DNA from: Clostridia bacterium
Lineage (GTDB): Bacteria; Bacillota_A; Clostridia; Oscillospirales; CAG-272
Assembly: GCA_017468115.1 (NCBI GenBank)
Contig: JAFUJS010000014.1
Coordinates: 1-38,699, forward strand
Length of the DNA stretch: 38,699 nucleotides
Reading direction: 5' to 3'
This document shows positions 15,886 through 22,963 of the stretch, one piece after another. Each line of letters begins with the position of its first letter. The stretch's first letter is position 1. The translations under genes and the position numbers were made by a program. The notes under the pieces are model-generated. The model was given only the letters and a program-made list of their open reading frames with translations. It had not been told where the DNA came from and searched no databases.

Positions 15886-16356
15886 CTACTTACTACCCAT
15901 AAATGGGTCCTGTGGGTCGAACATTGCCAACTGATCACTTTCTTTGTCTTTTTGCAATTGATCAGCGATATATTCCTTTATCGCCTTCGTATTTTTACCC
16001 ACAGTATCTACGTAATATCCCTTGCACCAAAATTCTCGGTTTCGGTATGCAAATTTCATATTTCCCCATTTCTGAAATATCAATAATGCACTTTTTCCTT
16101 TGAGATATCCCATGAACCCCGAAACACTCATTTTGGGCGGGATACTTACCAGCATATGTATATGGTCGGGGCACACTTCTCCCTCTACTATATCCACACC
16201 TTTCCATTGGCATAATTTTCGCATTATCTCTCTTATTTCTAACCGTTTTTCTGCGAAAAACACTTTCCTCCTGTATTTTGGGGCAAACACTATATGGTAC
16301 TTGCAATTCCATTTCGTATGTGCTAAACTATTTGTGTCTATGGCTTCTTTTCTCAT
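15886..16356 (-). CDS. tnpA: IS200/IS605-family transposase TnpA (Y1 HUH)
   Basis: The 156-residue protein is a Y1 single-strand transposase: the N-terminal KYHIVFAPKYRR strand, the HUH metal site H65-I-H67 (CPDHIHMLV), the FWCKGYYVDTVG strand, and the late helix with the probable nucleophile Tyr129 in YIADQ (the YxxxQ pattern). It cuts and joins single-stranded DNA at hairpin ends during lagging-strand synthesis. Full length for IS200, with no visible inactivating change. GGAGG precedes the ATG but lies inside a potential hairpin. Confidence 0.92.
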   Translation of the reverse strand: MRKEAIDTNSLAHTKWNCKYHIVFAPKYRRKVFFAEKRLEIREIMRKLCQWKGVDIVEGEVCPDHIHMLVSIPPKMSVSGFMGYLKGKSALLIFQKWGNMKFAYRNREFWCKGYYVDTVGKNTKAIKEYIADQLQKDKESDQLAMFDPQDPFMGSK

Positions 16357-16360
16357 AGAT

Positions 16361-16427
16361 AAATCCTCCGTATGTTTTTTAGATTTGACTGGCAGGTCGC
16401 TCTAATTATATCACATACGGAGGATTT
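16361..16427 (-). promoter_or_regulatory. Ribosome-site sequestering hairpin around the tnpA promoter
   Basis: CATACGGAGGATTT (plus strand, 16414-16427) is the exact reverse complement of 16361-16374, the tnpA ribosome site. A TGATATAAT extended -10 on the minus strand (16405-16410 core) lies between the arms. Native transcripts would start after the upstream arm and stay open, while read-through transcripts would hide the ribosome site. Confidence 0.65.
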
Positions 16428-16488
16428 TTCCCTCATCGGTTGAACCTCTTTTGAACCACGCGACTATCGCGTGGTTTTCGTTATACAA

Positions 16489-16580
16489 CAAAAACAGGAA
16501 TCGCAAGGAGTCCTGTTTTTTTATATGTTGGATTTAAGAAATTTTGTGTACTTGCTAAGGGCAAAGAGGCAGAAGCCGAT
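16489..16580. repeat. Left direct repeat, part 2 (copy of the MFS 3' end)
   Basis: These 92 bp match 21565-21655 with one extra T and one substitution. They include a copy of the MFS terminator and its last codons. Confidence 0.85.
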
Positions 16581-16752
16581 ATAGCGAAAGCCGATGTCAA
16601 TCTGTTGTGTTGTGGATTTGCTTCGCTTTGCCGTTATTTCGTGGATAATGATTTGCTCTATTATTGTGCGAAGCGCTTCGGGAGTCATCTCACTTAAATC
16701 TGTGTACTTGTTTGCAATATCCACAATTTTTTTGAATTTTTGACGCTTTTGC
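16521..16752 (-). pseudogene. C-terminal remnant of a large serine recombinase joined to the MFS tail
   Basis: The frame opens straight after the stop of the downstream aconitase-X gene (16753-16755). It reads KKIVDIANKYTDLSEMTPEA, then a REIIIHE-like strand and TTQQIDIGFRYIGF, resembling the DUF4368 C-terminus of transposon-type large serine recombinases. At 16580 it runs in frame into the duplicated transporter tail (LFALSKYTKFLKSNI). The join shares the bases ATCGGC, a microhomology. The catalytic and DNA-binding parts are gone, so this is a scar, not a working gene. An ATG within it could allow a 67-residue peptide, which I consider unlikely to matter. Confidence 0.7.
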
Positions 16753-16754
16753 CA

Positions 16755-17198
16755 TTACTCTACCTCAACTACACCATTCGGCTTTACGGTAATCTTCATT
16801 CCGTCCTTCACATAATCAAGGAACTCGTCGCCAAGTCCGTCAATAACAGGCATTGTCACGCCGTCAACCCAAACGTCAGCCAAGACTGCGCCTGCGGCTG
16901 CAAGTGAGTCAATATGGTTAGCAAAAAGCATACAAGCAGGGTTCTTTTCCATAGAGCACGCACAGTAAAGCACAAGACCGCCCGTGGTCGAACCAATGGT
17001 CTGTGGCAGGCAGAGAGCCTTGCCAAGCAGAGATTTTCCGTACAAATCCTTATTACTTTGATCTCCGCATTTTACCTCTTTATCACCAAACTGCAATGCC
17101 ATCTGAAGCGATGCAAGTGTGTTAAAGCCTTCTTTAGTTACAACTGCCTCGGCAGAAACCTCGCCGGGAGTAACAACTCTTCCTTTGAACTTTTTCAT
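16755..17198 (-). CDS. Aconitase X swivel-domain (small) subunit
   Basis: The 147-residue protein matches the DUF126 swivel domain: GRVVTPGEVSAEAVVTKEGFN at the N-terminus, then SLLGKALCLPQTIGSTTGG and a cysteine-bearing ADVWVDGVTMPVIDG segment. In aconitase X enzymes it pairs with the catalytic subunit and closes over the Fe-S active site. Known activities of the family are cis-3-hydroxyproline dehydration in bacteria and mevalonate-5-phosphate dehydration in archaea. Its ATG overlaps the stop of the large subunit by one base (TAATG), so the two are made together. It is the last gene of the cassette. Confidence 0.92.
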   Translation of the reverse strand: MKKFKGRVVTPGEVSAEAVVTKEGFNTLASLQMALQFGDKEVKCGDQSNKDLYGKSLLGKALCLPQTIGSTTGGLVLYCACSMEKNPACMLFANHIDSLAAAGAVLADVWVDGVTMPVIDGLGDEFLDYVKDGMKITVKPNGVVEVE

Positions 17199-18472
17199 TA
17201 GTTTTTACCTCCCGTAATAGTCTTGAGAATTTCCGCATCAGTATAGTATCTTGCGCTCGTATAAGTACGAAGCTTGTTAGAGGATGTAATAACGGGCATC
17301 TTCTTGCAAAGAGGGTTATTCATATACATCAGAGGACAGATGTACGAGGTAATAACGCCTGTCACCTTAAGTCTTGCCGCATATTCGGTCTTGTTGAATG
17401 CCTCAAGAACGCCGGGAGCCGCAGTGAACACCGTCTTTACCGTAACCTTCTTTTTGCCGTTCTTTTTAAGTTCTGTTTCGAGATTTATAGTCCAATCCTT
17501 GAGTTGTTCAAGAGAAAGGTGAGGACATCCAACAAAACAAAGCTTAGGAGTAGCATCAGGGTTCTTCCAGATAACGGGATAGTTGTTCTTTACTCTTTCA
17601 AGCTCTGCATCGTCAATAACGTACTCTTTTGCGCCTTCGGCAATAAGGCTCTCGCCAAGCTCTACGGCTTCGGGAGTAAGACCCTCGATATGGTAAAGTC
17701 CAACCGCGCCGTTGGATGCCGTTGCCGCACCGAAATCCTTGAGATATGCACAGGCAGAATCGTTCAATTCATTGCCAATCCATTTATCAAGTCCTACCAC
17801 ATAAGGAACATCCTCCATGACCTTCATACCAATGGCAGAACCAAGGAGCTGCGCTTCGGGCTTCTTGGTGGTCTTGATTTTTACTACCCAAGTCGCTTTT
17901 CTTCCTTCGTCGGTGAGAAGTCCGAAGTAAGGAACATAGCCGACGATAGAGCCCATGATGTCGATAATGCCTGAGTTGCGGTTACATCTTGCGCCAAGCA
18001 CTGAGTTTGCGTAAACGACCGCGCTCGACTCTGCCCAAGAAAGCACGTCGCCCTTTTTCGGCTTGTTGCCTACCTCGTCCATGTAGCAGGTACAGGTAAA
18101 GGCATTCTTGTCCATGAGTCCGAGCTTTTCAAGCTGACCTTCGTAAAAATCCTGCTTGGTATACATAAACTTATTAAACACAAGGTTCTGCAAAAAGTTA
18201 GCGGGTACGTTCTTATCAAGAGGACGGGGATCGACCGAGAATTTCTGCTCGGAGCATACGCCTGCATCAAGAAGCTGTTGCATCAGATCGTAAACAGGCG
18301 ACATAACCTTGAGCCCAAAGGAGGTTACAAGGTGGTTGTATTTTGATGTAATCGGCACAAGCTTTTCTGCCTCAAACGCATCGCCGTACATCACGAGTGT
18401 TTTCATTACCTTTGCAAGCGTTTCACCCTGCGCACCGTCAAGTATCGCTTGCTGTTCTTTCGTAAGTATCAT
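17198..18472 (-). CDS. Aconitase X catalytic (large) subunit
   Basis: The 424-residue protein is a DUF521/aconitase X catalytic subunit. Diagnostic segments are DAFEAEKLVPITSKYNHLV near the N-terminus, TCTCYMDEVGN with C127 and C129, and SWAESSAVVYANSVLGARCNR with C163; a further cysteine is in CFVGCPHLS. Several of these are candidate Fe-S ligands. The enzyme would dehydrate a hydroxy acid. ATG 18472 was chosen because AGGAGA lies 7 nt upstream; a start six codons earlier would include that site. It lies 22 nt after the flavoenzyme gene, in one operon. Whether the substrate is a hydroxyproline, a mevalonate-like acid or something else cannot be told. Confidence 0.92.
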   Translation of the reverse strand: MILTKEQQAILDGAQGETLAKVMKTLVMYGDAFEAEKLVPITSKYNHLVTSFGLKVMSPVYDLMQQLLDAGVCSEQKFSVDPRPLDKNVPANFLQNLVFNKFMYTKQDFYEGQLEKLGLMDKNAFTCTCYMDEVGNKPKKGDVLSWAESSAVVYANSVLGARCNRNSGIIDIMGSIVGYVPYFGLLTDEGRKATWVVKIKTTKKPEAQLLGSAIGMKVMEDVPYVVGLDKWIGNELNDSACAYLKDFGAATASNGAVGLYHIEGLTPEAVELGESLIAEGAKEYVIDDAELERVKNNYPVIWKNPDATPKLCFVGCPHLSLEQLKDWTINLETELKKNGKKKVTVKTVFTAAPGVLEAFNKTEYAARLKVTGVITSYICPLMYMNNPLCKKMPVITSSNKLRTYTSARYYTDAEILKTITGGKN

Positions 18473-18494
18473 GTTTCTTTCTCCTATCAAATTA

Positions 18495-20564
18495 TCACAG
18501 TTTCATACAGATGTTCCAAGCACCCCAAATAACGGTTCTGAGATTTCCAACCTTGGCGGCATCACCGATTACGTGAATGTGTCTGCCTTTAGAAGCCACA
18601 GGCGAAGGATTATAACCAACCGAGAGGATAACGGAATCGGCATTGACTGTAAACGTCTTTCCTTCCTTGTCCTTCAAGGTCACATTTCCGTTACCTATCT
18701 CGGAAAGTGAGGTTTCAAGATACACGGGGACTTTATTTGTCTTGAAGAAGTCACGGAGATAACTTGTGTTAGCAAGACAAATGCCCTTGGTTGTGATGAG
18801 GTCATCCTGCATTTCTACAATAACAGGCTTCTTTCCATTCAAATAAAGATCGTATGCTATTTCGCAGCCTGTAAGTCCACCGCCGATCACTACAACATTG
18901 TCGCCTACTGTCTTGTTGCCAAGCAGATAGTCTACCGCCTCGACTGCCATTTCCGCGCCCTTAACGGGGATTCTCTTTGCAACAGCGCCCGTTGCCACAA
19001 TGATCTCGTCGGCATCAAGAGATTTTACATCCTTGATCTCGGTATTCATTTTTACAGTAATTGGATGTTTTGAAAGCTCGCGGATATACCACGCGATAAG
19101 CGCTCTGTCCTTTTCCTTGAAGGAAGGAGCTGCCGCCGCAATAAATACACCGCCAAGCTTGTCACCCTTTTCATAAAGGGTTACGCTATGTCCGCGCTTT
19201 GCACAAACGATAGCGGCTTCCATACCACCGATACCGCCACCGATGATGGCGATCTTCTTTTTCTTCTTTGCAGGCTCGATGTGATATTTCTTTGACTGCA
19301 TAGTTTCGGGATTGAGCGCACAACGTGCAAGTCCCATCGTATCGGTAAGGTCTTGGGTATTAGCATGACCTTTGGAGGACGAGAAGTTAAAGCAACCACT
19401 GTGACAACAGATGCAAGGCTTAATATCCTGGGTTCTATCTTCAATCAGCTTTGTGATCCATTCGGGATCAACGAGGAACTGACGGGCAACACCAACACCA
19501 TCTATTCTGCCATCGGCAACTGCCTTTGCTCCAACCTCCATATCCATTCTTCCCGCGCAAACGACGGGGATATCAACAAATTTCTTGATGTGTGCCACAT
19601 CGTCAAGGTTGCAGTTTTCGGGCATATACATCGGTGGATGCGCCCAATACCAAGAGTCATATGTACCGTTGTCGGCGTTGAGCATATCGTAGCCTGCATC
19701 CTGCAAATACCTTGCCGCACGCTCGGATTCCTCCATATTTCTGCCAACCTCGGTATATTCCTCTCCGGGCATAGCTCCTTCGCAGAAGCCCTTCATCTTG
19801 GACTCTACAGAGTAACGGAGAGATACGGGATAGTCGTTTCCGCAGGCTTTCTTGATTGCTTTTACGACCTCTGCGGCAAAACGGTAGCGGTTTTCAAAGC
19901 TCCCGCCATACTCATCGGTACGCTTATTGAAAAATTCTATTGCAAATTGGTCAAGCAGATATCCCTCGTGAACGGCATGAACCTCAACACCGTCAACGCC
20001 TGCCTCCTTACATAGCTTTGCGGTCTTGGCGAAAGCTTCAATGATCTCGTGGATCTGCTCCACCGTCATTTCGGGGCATTCGATATCGTGCGCCCATCTT
20101 GACGGCTGTGGAGAAGGAGAGGCAAGCTCGTGGGAAGTATCAATGATAGGCTTAATCAACGCACGGGTGAACTTGTTCTTGTGCAGAGGTGCAACAAGCT
20201 CGGTGATTGCCCAAGAGCGCCCCATTCCTGCCGTGAGCTGAATAAAGAGCTTTGCGCCTGTCTTATGAATCTCATCCATAAAGACCTTTAGCTCATCAAA
20301 CATTTTCGGATTCTGCCAGAGCCATTTCCCCCAAAAGGTATCACGCAAGGGAGCAATGCCGGGGATTATAAGTCCTACATTATTGTTTGCTCTTTCAAGG
20401 AAAAGCTTTGCCGCTTCCTTGTCAAAATGGCAACCCGTAAGCTCGAACCAACCGAACAGCGAAGTGCCTCCCATAGGGCACATTACGATTCTGTTTTTAA
20501 TCTCCACATTACCGATCTTCCAAGGAGTAAATAATGCCTCATACTTTTCATCAATTTTGTTCAT
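18495..20564 (-). CDS. 2-enoate reductase-like OYE/Fe-S/FAD flavoenzyme
   Basis: The 689-residue protein has the three-part build of FadH, BaiH and clostridial 2-enoate reductases. First is an old-yellow-enzyme FMN barrel (VMCPMGGTSLFGW near 27-39; HAVHEGYLLDQF, 196-207, with likely proton donor Tyr202; NKRTDEYGGSFENR). Next are Fe-S cysteines at 384/386/387/391 and 415 (CALNP). Last is an FAD/NAD(P)H module with GGGIGG (442-447) and a second GGGLTG. The opening MGGT segment is most like 2-enoate reductases, which reduce alpha,beta-unsaturated acids with NADH. ATG 20564 follows GGAGG at 11 nt. Being cotranscribed with a dehydratase supports a hydroxy-acid to enoate to saturated-acid route. 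Substrate unknown. Confidence 0.88.
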   Translation of the reverse strand: MNKIDEKYEALFTPWKIGNVEIKNRIVMCPMGGTSLFGWFELTGCHFDKEAAKLFLERANNNVGLIIPGIAPLRDTFWGKWLWQNPKMFDELKVFMDEIHKTGAKLFIQLTAGMGRSWAITELVAPLHKNKFTRALIKPIIDTSHELASPSPQPSRWAHDIECPEMTVEQIHEIIEAFAKTAKLCKEAGVDGVEVHAVHEGYLLDQFAIEFFNKRTDEYGGSFENRYRFAAEVVKAIKKACGNDYPVSLRYSVESKMKGFCEGAMPGEEYTEVGRNMEESERAARYLQDAGYDMLNADNGTYDSWYWAHPPMYMPENCNLDDVAHIKKFVDIPVVCAGRMDMEVGAKAVADGRIDGVGVARQFLVDPEWITKLIEDRTQDIKPCICCHSGCFNFSSSKGHANTQDLTDTMGLARCALNPETMQSKKYHIEPAKKKKKIAIIGGGIGGMEAAIVCAKRGHSVTLYEKGDKLGGVFIAAAAPSFKEKDRALIAWYIRELSKHPITVKMNTEIKDVKSLDADEIIVATGAVAKRIPVKGAEMAVEAVDYLLGNKTVGDNVVVIGGGLTGCEIAYDLYLNGKKPVIVEMQDDLITTKGICLANTSYLRDFFKTNKVPVYLETSLSEIGNGNVTLKDKEGKTFTVNADSVILSVGYNPSPVASKGRHIHVIGDAAKVGNLRTVIWGAWNICMKL

Positions 20565-20650
20565 ATAGATAGTTTCCTCCAACAATTTATTGTTTTTATT
20601 TATCTTATTTTATTTAAAACTCACGACCAAGAAGATTTGATCGATGTTCA

Positions 20651-21103
20651 TTATTTGGGTATTCCTTCCTTACTGAGTTCGGTTAAATTTGCGGTAATTG
20701 ATTCAAGCGCCTGATAGAAAATATCTCTTGTTTCATCGGTTAAATCCTTACCCGCAAGTTCAACGGCTCTGCTTGCACGCAGACTGATCTCCTGCGCGGA
20801 TTTCTTTCCTTGCTCCGTGAGAACCCAAAGTCCACGATAGAGGCTTCCGTCGACATCCTTCTTTTTGGCAAGTCCTTTTTCCTCAAGAATGGCTATCATA
20901 CGAGATGCATCAGATTTATCCTTGCCACTGACCTCACATAATTTCGGCACAGTAATACCGTTTGAATATTTGTTCATTGTAGTGAGATACATGGCGTGAG
21001 AACTCTTTAATCCATATTTCGAAAGCTCTTCGGAGGCAAGCTTACGCCAACAACGAGATATCTCGAAAATTGCAAATGAAAATCTTTCAAATCTGTCTAA
21101 CAT
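20651..21103 (-). CDS. MarR-family transcriptional regulator of the cassette
   Basis: The 150-residue protein is a typical MarR winged-helix dimer: an N-terminal dimer helix, the helix-turn-helix ITVPKLCEVSGKDKSDASRM, and the wing ILEEKGLAKKKDVDGS. It reads in the same direction as the enzyme genes and starts 86 nt upstream of the first, so one transcript is likely. An AAGGAG site precedes the ATG. Two copies of an 18-bp palindromic site cover its own promoter, so it probably represses itself and the enzymes until a small acid ligand binds. The ligand may be the pathway substrate; this is inference. Confidence 0.92.
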   Translation of the reverse strand: MLDRFERFSFAIFEISRCWRKLASEELSKYGLKSSHAMYLTTMNKYSNGITVPKLCEVSGKDKSDASRMIAILEEKGLAKKKDVDGSLYRGLWVLTEQGKKSAQEISLRASRAVELAGKDLTDETRDIFYQALESITANLTELSKEGIPK

Positions 21104-21126
21104 TTGATTTATACTCCTTAATCAAA

Positions 21127-21180
21127 AAGTTGAAATTACAACTTTTATAGTATACCACTAAGAAGTTGAAATGTCAACAA
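21127..21180 (-). promoter_or_regulatory. Cassette promoter with two MarR-type operators
   Basis: On the minus strand TTGACA (21172-21177), a 17-bp spacer and TATACT (21149-21154) form a near-consensus promoter. AAGTTGAAATTACAACTT (21127-21144) is palindromic and falls just downstream of the start. AAGTTGAAATGTCAACAA (21163-21180) covers the -35. Their centres are 36 bp apart. Confidence 0.8.
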
Positions 21181-21296
21181 GTTTTAGGATATTGACAACA
21201 CTCTTTCATATTATAAGTATTTTCATAATAAAAAAGTTTTTTTCGTATGTCTATTCTTTGTTTGTTGCGACGCAAATTTTGGAGAGCGAAAGCATA

Positions 21297-21341
21297 AAGA
21301 AAAATGCAACACAGACTTTTTGTCCATGTTGCATTTTTCTT
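21297..21341. terminator. Terminator-like hairpin without a partner gene
   Basis: AAGAAAAATGCAAC and GTTGCATTTTTCTT pair perfectly (14 bp), with T-runs on both strands. No gene on either strand obviously uses it; it may be left from an earlier state of the cassette. The rest of 21181-21480 is AT-rich with no gene seen. Confidence 0.55.
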
Positions 21342-21409
21342 GTTTAGACACTCTCAATCGGCATTTTCTCTTGGATTTAAATTAATATCCTTATGAAAAC
21401 CTGCCTTTA

Positions 21410-21464
21410 CGCGGGGTATTTCATTTTTGGGCTTAGCCCTAATACTACCGACTACGCACAAGGG
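21410..21464. repeat. Degenerate IS200-type end relic
   Basis: It shares GGGGTATTTCATTTTTGGGC, TAGCCCTAATACTACC and CTACGCACAAG with 15441-15493 and with the IS200 right end. Its hairpin is weakened (CCTGC/GCGGG with a G-T pair). Confidence 0.55.
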
Positions 21465-21480
21465 AGGCTTTAAGAGGGAG

Positions 21481-21655
21481 CAAGCGAGGCTTTTTGGCAA
21501 AATGCTTTTCGCTTTCCTTTATTACTTGTCTTTTTCGTTGGGTCGTGTGGCTTTTGCTGTATAACAAAAACAGGAATCGCAAGGATTCCTGTTTTTTATA
21601 TGTTGGATTTAAGAAATTTTGTGTACTTGCTAAGGGCAAAGAGGCAGAAGCCGAT
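21481..21655. repeat. Right direct repeat (uninterrupted copy)
   Basis: The intact partner of 15695-15778 plus 16489-16580. It spans the gap downstream of the MFS gene, its terminator and its last codons, and proves where the IS200 element went in. Confidence 0.85.
21565..21600 (-). terminator. Terminator of the MFS transporter gene
   Basis: AACAGGAATC pairs with GATTCCTGTT, flanked by A- and T-runs, overlapping the MFS stop codon. A copy is present at 16489-16524, where one stem base is changed (GGAGTCC), so pairing is slightly weaker. Confidence 0.8.
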
Positions 21656-22831
21656 GCCCATTACACAAACTGCTACCCAAAGGACAGCGGTTGCGCACCA
21701 GCCACGCTCCGACACTATGGCAATGCCATACATTGAGATTGCCGCACCCACGTAGGTGCAGGCATTACATACTCCGCCAACGGTTGCCGCCCTTCCTGTT
21801 TTTGCGTATCTGCCCGGCAGGCAGGAGATTAAAAGGAAGTTTGTGGAGTGCATGCAGGCGCTTGTCAGTGCCGCCAAAATCAGGCAAACCATTCTTATGA
21901 CGGGGTCGTTTATGTTAATAAGCACGGCAAGTATTATACAAAGCCCACAGCTGATGCCGAAAAGCACCATTGAGCCTGTGATTTCATTATTGAAAAGGGG
22001 CTTTTTGTGAATTGCCCTTACCAGGAAAAGACTGATGATTGAAAAGATTGGAAGGGCAACCGAAACAAGAATTGACTCCTCGGCGCTAACTCCAAACTCC
22101 TCCGAGTAAAGGGTTGGCAGCCAGCTTTCTATTCCATCACGCATAAAGCCCATTGCAACTATGGCAAGAAATACAGGAACAATGCCTGTTGACACAGCTG
22201 TTTTTATAATTGGGGTGCTCTCTGTCCTTTCCAAGGACACCTCTTTTTTCCTAATTGACTCCTTGCCAAGGACAAGAGTCATTGCAATAAGGAAGATTAT
22301 GCCTACTACAATGGAAAACACCATTGAGGAGAAAAACACAGCCTGCCAGGACATAAACCTGATGCAGATTGGTGCGTATACATATAATAAAATGGTAGAA
22401 ACGTGTGCGCCGCAGGTAACAATAAGGTTGGCGGTAACATATTTCTCGTGGGAAAGCTTGTCGGAAAGAATGCGGACAATGGGTGGCCACAAAAGTGCCT
22501 GTGCAAAGCCGTTTACAGCCCAGACAGCCACCATAAGCGGTGGGGAAACAAGAGGAAGCAAAAGGTTGCACACGCCTGAGGTCATAAGCCCTGCAAACAT
22601 AAGGTATTTTGGCGGCAGCTTATCGCCTAAAACTCCGCTAACCAGCTGACCCAAGCCATAAAAAACAAAAAGGGCAACGCCAATAGATGCGCCTGTGGTC
22701 TTGTCAATAACACTCTTTTCCAGCATTTCCACCATTACAACAGCAAAGGTTTTTCTGGAAAAATAGCTGGCAAAGTACGCAACAGTACAAAGAAAAACTA
22801 TCATTTTATTTGAATATTTGACTCTCTGCAT
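21596..22831 (-). CDS. MFS transporter, organophosphate:phosphate antiporter (GlpT/UhpT)-like
   Basis: The 411-residue protein has twelve hydrophobic segments and features of the OPA branch of MFS: the N-terminal SYFSRKTFAVVMVEML, the loop GVLGDKLPPKY, the AQALLWPPIVRILSDKL segment and DGIESWLPTLYSEEFG. Relatives exchange phosphate for glycerol-3-phosphate, hexose phosphates or similar anions in the cytoplasmic membrane; the substrate here is unassigned. AGGGAGG precedes the ATG. The gene has its own promoter and terminator. Its last 17 codons are duplicated 5 kb away, so its 3' end marks the insertion point of the cassette, but the gene itself is intact. Confidence 0.88.
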   Translation of the reverse strand: MQRVKYSNKMIVFLCTVAYFASYFSRKTFAVVMVEMLEKSVIDKTTGASIGVALFVFYGLGQLVSGVLGDKLPPKYLMFAGLMTSGVCNLLLPLVSPPLMVAVWAVNGFAQALLWPPIVRILSDKLSHEKYVTANLIVTCGAHVSTILLYVYAPICIRFMSWQAVFFSSMVFSIVVGIIFLIAMTLVLGKESIRKKEVSLERTESTPIIKTAVSTGIVPVFLAIVAMGFMRDGIESWLPTLYSEEFGVSAEESILVSVALPIFSIISLFLVRAIHKKPLFNNEITGSMVLFGISCGLCIILAVLININDPVIRMVCLILAALTSACMHSTNFLLISCLPGRYAKTGRAATVGGVCNACTYVGAAISMYGIAIVSERGWCATAVLWVAVCVMGIGFCLFALSKYTKFLKSNI

Positions 22832-22876
22832 ACAGCCACCTCCCTTTTAAATTTATAAGTTATATTTATAAGCATA

Positions 22877-22910
22877 TGCTAATATTAGCACAAAGCTTTA
22901 CTAAAATCAA
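22877..22910 (-). promoter_or_regulatory. MFS promoter with a palindrome over the -10
   Basis: TTGATT (22905-22910), a 17-bp spacer and TAATAT (22882-22887) on the minus strand. The perfect palindrome TGCTAATATTAGCA (22877-22890) covers the -10 and may be an operator. Confidence 0.65.
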
Positions 22911-22919
22911 CGATAAAAA

Positions 22920-22953
22920 TAAAAAATCACGCAGAAATGCCTGCGTGATTTTT
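22920..22953 (-). terminator. Terminator of the uL15-like repeat protein gene
   Basis: AAATCACGCAG and CTGCGTGATTT pair around a short loop, with a T-rich run on the minus strand, 11 nt after the stop codon. Confidence 0.8.
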
Positions 22954-22963
22954 GTGTTTAAGA

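Larger units (their letters stand above)
15779..16488 (-). mobile_element. Complete IS200-type insertion sequence
   Basis: Comparison with the uninterrupted copy at 21481-21655 shows the insert exactly: GCTGTATAA, then 710 extra bases, then CAAAAACAGG. It encodes one HUH transposase, no TnpB. It has a left-end hairpin AACCACGCGA/TCGCGTGGTT (16454-16476) and a right-end hairpin CCACCCGC/GCGGGTGG (15786-15804), both with loop CTA. There are no terminal inverted repeats or target duplication, as expected for IS200. Confidence 0.85.
15695..21655. other. Genomic insertion of about 5 kb bounded by a duplicated ~175-bp block
   Basis: The left block (15695-15778 plus 16489-16580) and the right block (21481-21655) are near-identical and contain the last 17 codons, stop and terminator of the MFS gene. 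Between them lie a recombinase scrap, two aconitase-X genes, an enoate-reductase-like gene and a marR gene, all on the minus strand. The simplest reading is that a cassette was inserted with duplication of its flank. Homologous recombination between repeats, or an assembly artefact, are alternatives. Confidence 0.6.

Noticed and set aside
15695..21655. The cassette as a prophage or conjugative element
   Set aside because: No phage structural, replication, relaxase or type IV secretion genes are present; only a recombinase scrap remains.
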